Below, in pieces: positions 61,693 through 64,000 of a stretch of 64,000 nt of DNA. Each line of letters opens with the position of its first letter. Positions within the stretch are counted from its first letter, which is position 1. The translations under genes and the position numbers were made by a program. Under the pieces are notes generated by a model. It did no database searches. It worked only from the letters and a program-made list of their open reading frames with translations, and had not been told where the DNA came from. The stretch covers positions 1-64,000 of the forward strand of contig NZ_JAAGPD010000016.1 of the NCBI RefSeq assembly GCF_017104565.1. Reading direction: 5' to 3'. The DNA is from Paraburkholderia sp. Tr-20389 (GTDB taxonomy: Bacteria; Pseudomonadota; Gammaproteobacteria; Burkholderiales; Burkholderiaceae).

Positions 61693-62763
61693 CTACGCGC
61701 GCGAGTCCCGCATGTTCTGACAAACTGCCTCAGCTACGACCATGGTGCCGGCGGTGCCGCCGAGGTCACCGGTTCTCGTTTCAGGTTTGGCAAGCGCTGA
61801 ATCAACGGCGAGTTCGATGGATCGTCCCGCAGCTGTAAAGCCCTCGGCACCGGAACGGAGTCCAAGATGGCTCAGCAGCGACGCCGCAGAAAGGATCAGG
61901 CCAATGGGGTTAGCGATCCCTTTTCCTGCGATGTCGGGCGCGGAGCCATGCCCGGCATTGGCAGCAGCATGCACGTCGCCGACATTCAACGCTGATGCCA
62001 TTCCAAGGCCGCCGGCCAGCGCGTTGACGAGGTTCGACAGGATATCGCCAAACATGTTCGTTGTAAGAACAACGTCGAACGCCGAGGGTTTGGTGTAGAG
62101 CTCGGCGGCGATGGCGTCGACGTCAATCTCGCGGAGCGTCACGTCGGGATAGTGCTCAGCTACCTTGTTGACTTCTGCCATGAACAGGCCATCAGTTATT
62201 TGCATGACATGGCGTTTGCCGACGACCGTAACATGCTTGCGTCGCATCATGGCAGTTCGGAACGCCACCTCCGCGATTCGCTGCGATGCTTTGGCGGTTA
62301 TCAAACGAAGGGAGATGGCTGAATCGGGGGTCGGCATGAACTCTCCGTAACCTCGGAAGAGGTTGCGATCGGCGTAGAAGCCCTCTGTGTTCTCGCGCAC
62401 GATGACGCAGTCCAGCCCGGGATGCGCTTTCGGAACGCCAAAGCGCGAACGCGCCGGCCGTATGTTGGCATACAGGTCCAACTGTTTGCGGATGGTGCCA
62501 GGGATGTTTATGCCGCCCTCATTGACGGGCGGGTAAAGGGTCATTCCACCCGGTCCGAGCAACACGCCGTCGGCAGCTCGGGCGGCCTCGACGATTTCCG
62601 GGGGCAGGGTCGTTCCAAGCCTGCGGTGGAGCGCCATCCCAACCTCATACACTTCGAGCTGAAGATTTAGTCCGAACCGTCTGTCTGCTTCGCGGACGAC
62701 AGCAAGGGTCGCGTCCATGATCTCTGGACCGATGTCATCACCTGGGAGCACTGCAAGTTTCAT
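61693..62763 (-). CDS. Isocitrate/isopropylmalate/tartrate dehydrogenase-family enzyme (copy 2)
   Basis: This encodes 356 residues with AGGAAGG before the ATG at 62763. Family blocks are LAVLPGDDIGPEIMDATLAV, IVRENTEGFYADR, RKHVTVVGKRHVMQITDG (Lys near 187) and TTNMFGDILSNLVNALAGG, then HGSAPDIAGKGIANP. It is a homologue of the enzyme at 50782 but not identical. RENTEGFYADR with the short form suggests a tartrate/malate or isopropylmalate type. It diverges from the isomerase-like gene across 276 bp that carry an ATTGTA palindrome. Confidence 0.87.
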   Translation of the reverse strand: MKLAVLPGDDIGPEIMDATLAVVREADRRFGLNLQLEVYEVGMALHRRLGTTLPPEIVEAARAADGVLLGPGGMTLYPPVNEGGINIPGTIRKQLDLYANIRPARSRFGVPKAHPGLDCVIVRENTEGFYADRNLFRGYGEFMPTPDSAISLRLITAKASQRIAEVAFRTAMMRRKHVTVVGKRHVMQITDGLFMAEVNKVAEHYPDVTLREIDVDAIAAELYTKPSAFDVVLTTNMFGDILSNLVNALAGGLGMASALNVGDVHAAANAGHGSAPDIAGKGIANPIGLILSAASLLSHLGLRSGAEGFTAAGRSIELAVDSALAKPETRTGDLGGTAGTMVVAEAVCQNMRDSRA

Positions 62764-62880
62764 TTCGTACCTTCCTGATTACGGTTAAATCATTTCGCGT
62801 GCGACACCCTCGGGCGCTACTTTTGAGAGTTGTCTTGTTGCATACGTTGCCTCTGCGGGGACGTCTTCTATTTCGATACG

Positions 62881-62895
62881 ATTGTACGTTACAAT
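62881..62895. promoter_or_regulatory. Palindrome ATTGTA-CGT-TACAAT
   Basis: The perfect 6+3+6 dyad is centred in the divergent region between the dehydrogenase (start 62763) and the isomerase-like gene (start 63040). It shares ATTGTACG with the repeat at 57352, so GntR copy 3 is the leading candidate to bind. This is inference. Confidence 0.6.
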
Positions 62896-63039
62896 TCGGA
62901 AAAACAATCCAGGGTTTCTTCCAGGACCATCGCGTCGGGAAGCTCGGGCAACGTGAGCCATGCTGTCTGGCACAAAACGGCGACGCTCTGTCACTGCCGA
63001 CCGTGCCACGCACGGCACACCTAACGTAGGAGAGCAGGT

Positions 63040-63822
63040 ATGAAACTGAGCGCTCATCTGGGATATCAGTTCAACGAGGTTCCCTTTCTGGAACGCTTTG
63101 AGCTGGCTGCGCGGTATGGTTACCGCGCTGTGGAGTTTCCTGCACCGTATGGTTATGCGGTGAGTGTCTTGAAGAACCTAATGGACGCCCACGAGCTCAA
63201 GCTGGTGCAAATCAGTGCGCCGATGGGTAACACCGCGGCGGGTGAAAAGGGCATCGCGTCATTTGCGGGTCGCCGGGACGAGTTCGTGGCAAGCGTGAGC
63301 ATTGCCCGCGAGGCAGCGTTGGCCCTCGGCTGTCCTCGTGTCCATATCATGGCCGGTGTTCGGACCGACGACGCAGCAGGAAACTGGGACGCCTACGTCG
63401 AAAATCTGCAGCGGGCAGTAGAGACCTTCAGTAGCGTCGGGATCAAGACGCTAGTCGAGGTCATGAGTCCGCAGGAGGTCCCCGGATACCTGATGTCGTC
63501 GTTCGAACAAGCTGAGGCACTTTTCTCGGCGATACCGAATCGGAATCTCGAGCTTCTGTTCGACACCTACCACGCGGCCGTCTTGGAGCCCGATCTGCTG
63601 GCAACGCTGGAGCATTGGCTGCCCCGAATCGGCCACATCCAGATCTCCGACTTTCCGGGTCGGCACGAGCCGGGTACCGGTGCACTACCTTTCGACCAGA
63701 TTTTCTCCCGCTTGAAAGCATGCGGATATCAACACTGGGTTGGATGTGAGTATCGACCGCTGTGCGACACAGTAGGCGGGTTGCGTTATCTAGCGGCATA
63801 CCTCGACGCCCCCGGAAGCTGA
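63040..63822 (+). CDS. Hydroxypyruvate isomerase-like TIM-barrel protein
   Basis: This encodes 260 residues with TAGGAGAG upstream of ATG 63040. The sugar-isomerase/AP-endonuclease-2 (TIM barrel) fold is indicated by FELAARYGYRAVEFPAPYGY, GCPRVHIMAGVRTDDAAG, TLVEVMSPQEVPGYLMSSFE and LLFDTYHAAV, ending in GHIQISDFPGRHEPGTGALP and VGCEYRPLCDTVGG. The metal ligands Glu (TLVEV), Asp/His (FDTYH), His (GHIQI) and Glu (GCEYRP) match hydroxypyruvate isomerase and OtnI-type enzymes. OtnI acts in four-carbon acid sugar catabolism, which fits the dehydrogenase next door. Substrate unproven. Confidence 0.87.
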   Translation: MKLSAHLGYQFNEVPFLERFELAARYGYRAVEFPAPYGYAVSVLKNLMDAHELKLVQISAPMGNTAAGEKGIASFAGRRDEFVASVSIAREAALALGCPRVHIMAGVRTDDAAGNWDAYVENLQRAVETFSSVGIKTLVEVMSPQEVPGYLMSSFEQAEALFSAIPNRNLELLFDTYHAAVLEPDLLATLEHWLPRIGHIQISDFPGRHEPGTGALPFDQIFSRLKACGYQHWVGCEYRPLCDTVGGLRYLAAYLDAPGS

Positions 63823-64000
63823 CATCATCGGTGCACAGCCCACTGACCCTCTCGTCTCCGCAAGCTTAAGCGCAGCGACGGGCTCTCGGGCGATCATTTG
63901 CGTGACTAATATCAGCGATCTGTCATTGTATTTCGGAATATGGAAACACAACGGCAGCAAAAAGGACGAAGCGGTCATCGCCAAGGATTTCCAAGCATCG
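63823..64000. other. Right window edge, no confirmed gene
   Basis: A minus-strand frame at 63790-63984 overlaps the isomerase gene and has no plausible protein character. The edge itself may hold the 5' part of a gene that continues beyond the window. Confidence 0.35.

Noticed and set aside
1-64000. tRNA, rRNA, CRISPR arrays, transposases, integrases and an origin of replication
   Set aside because: None was recognised by eye. A KfrA gene suggests that replication and partition genes lie beyond the left edge; small RNAs would need a covariance-model search.

Overview
The window looks like part of a secondary replicon (chromid or megaplasmid) of a Burkholderiaceae bacterium, most like Paraburkholderia or Caballeronia. 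This is inferred from the high-GC sequence, a KfrA-type plasmid protein at the left edge, four small exported DUF4148 proteins, five trimeric porins of the Burkholderia type, and a dense load of regulators, transporters and carboxylic-acid enzymes. No tRNA, rRNA, CRISPR array, transposase or complete insertion sequence was seen.

Region 1 (1-5.3 kb) is replicon backbone and accessory DNA. It holds a truncated kfrA with an inverted repeat upstream, an XRE regulator with three matching palindromes, a metallophosphoesterase, a ParS/MbcA-type antitoxin-like protein translationally coupled to a small HAD phosphatase-like protein, and a zinc-ribbon protein. Region 2 (5.8-13.5 kb) is a divergent LysR / DapA-family / MFS / porin uptake and aldolase set, followed by an HU-like protein and two hypothetical genes. 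Region 3 (13.8-21.4 kb) has a LysR regulator, an orphan OmpR-type response regulator and a complete RND efflux system in the order permease, fusion protein, outer-membrane factor. Region 4 (21.5-28.4 kb) has two porins, two DUF4148 proteins, a 50-residue lipoprotein and a three-gene two-component operon whose third gene encodes a receiver without its phosphorylation residues.

Region 5 (29-54 kb) is the most unusual part. A 22-bp palindrome with arms GCGTTTTATGA and TCATAAAACGC (perfect at 53627) recurs nine times, always in intergenic DNA: ahead of an MFS carrier, between a GntR-type regulator and an orphan periplasmic binding protein, between a chemoreceptor and a porin, ahead of a beta-propeller lactonase, ahead of a cupin / dehydrogenase / monooxygenase / aldehyde dehydrogenase run, twice ahead of a second GntR-type regulator, and twice ahead of a 2-hydroxycarboxylate carrier. 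The regulators have a rare-looking layout of two winged helices followed by an FCD sensor domain. I infer one regulon that joins chemotaxis, outer- and inner-membrane uptake and catabolism of an unidentified organic acid, probably a hydroxy- or tricarboxylate or its lactone. A CitMHS carrier, an alpha/beta hydrolase, a second DapA-family enzyme behind a terminator-like leader, a second chemoreceptor and a tartrate/isopropylmalate-type dehydrogenase lie in the same stretch.

Region 6 (54-64 kb) repeats the theme with a third tandem-winged-helix GntR protein, an Asp/Glu racemase-family protein, an exported LigI-like amidohydrolase, an MFS carrier, a second tartrate/isopropylmalate-type dehydrogenase and a hydroxypyruvate-isomerase-like protein. 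It has its own ATTGTAC-type inverted repeats at the two divergent promoters. Functions are assigned from motifs read by eye; substrates are unproven.
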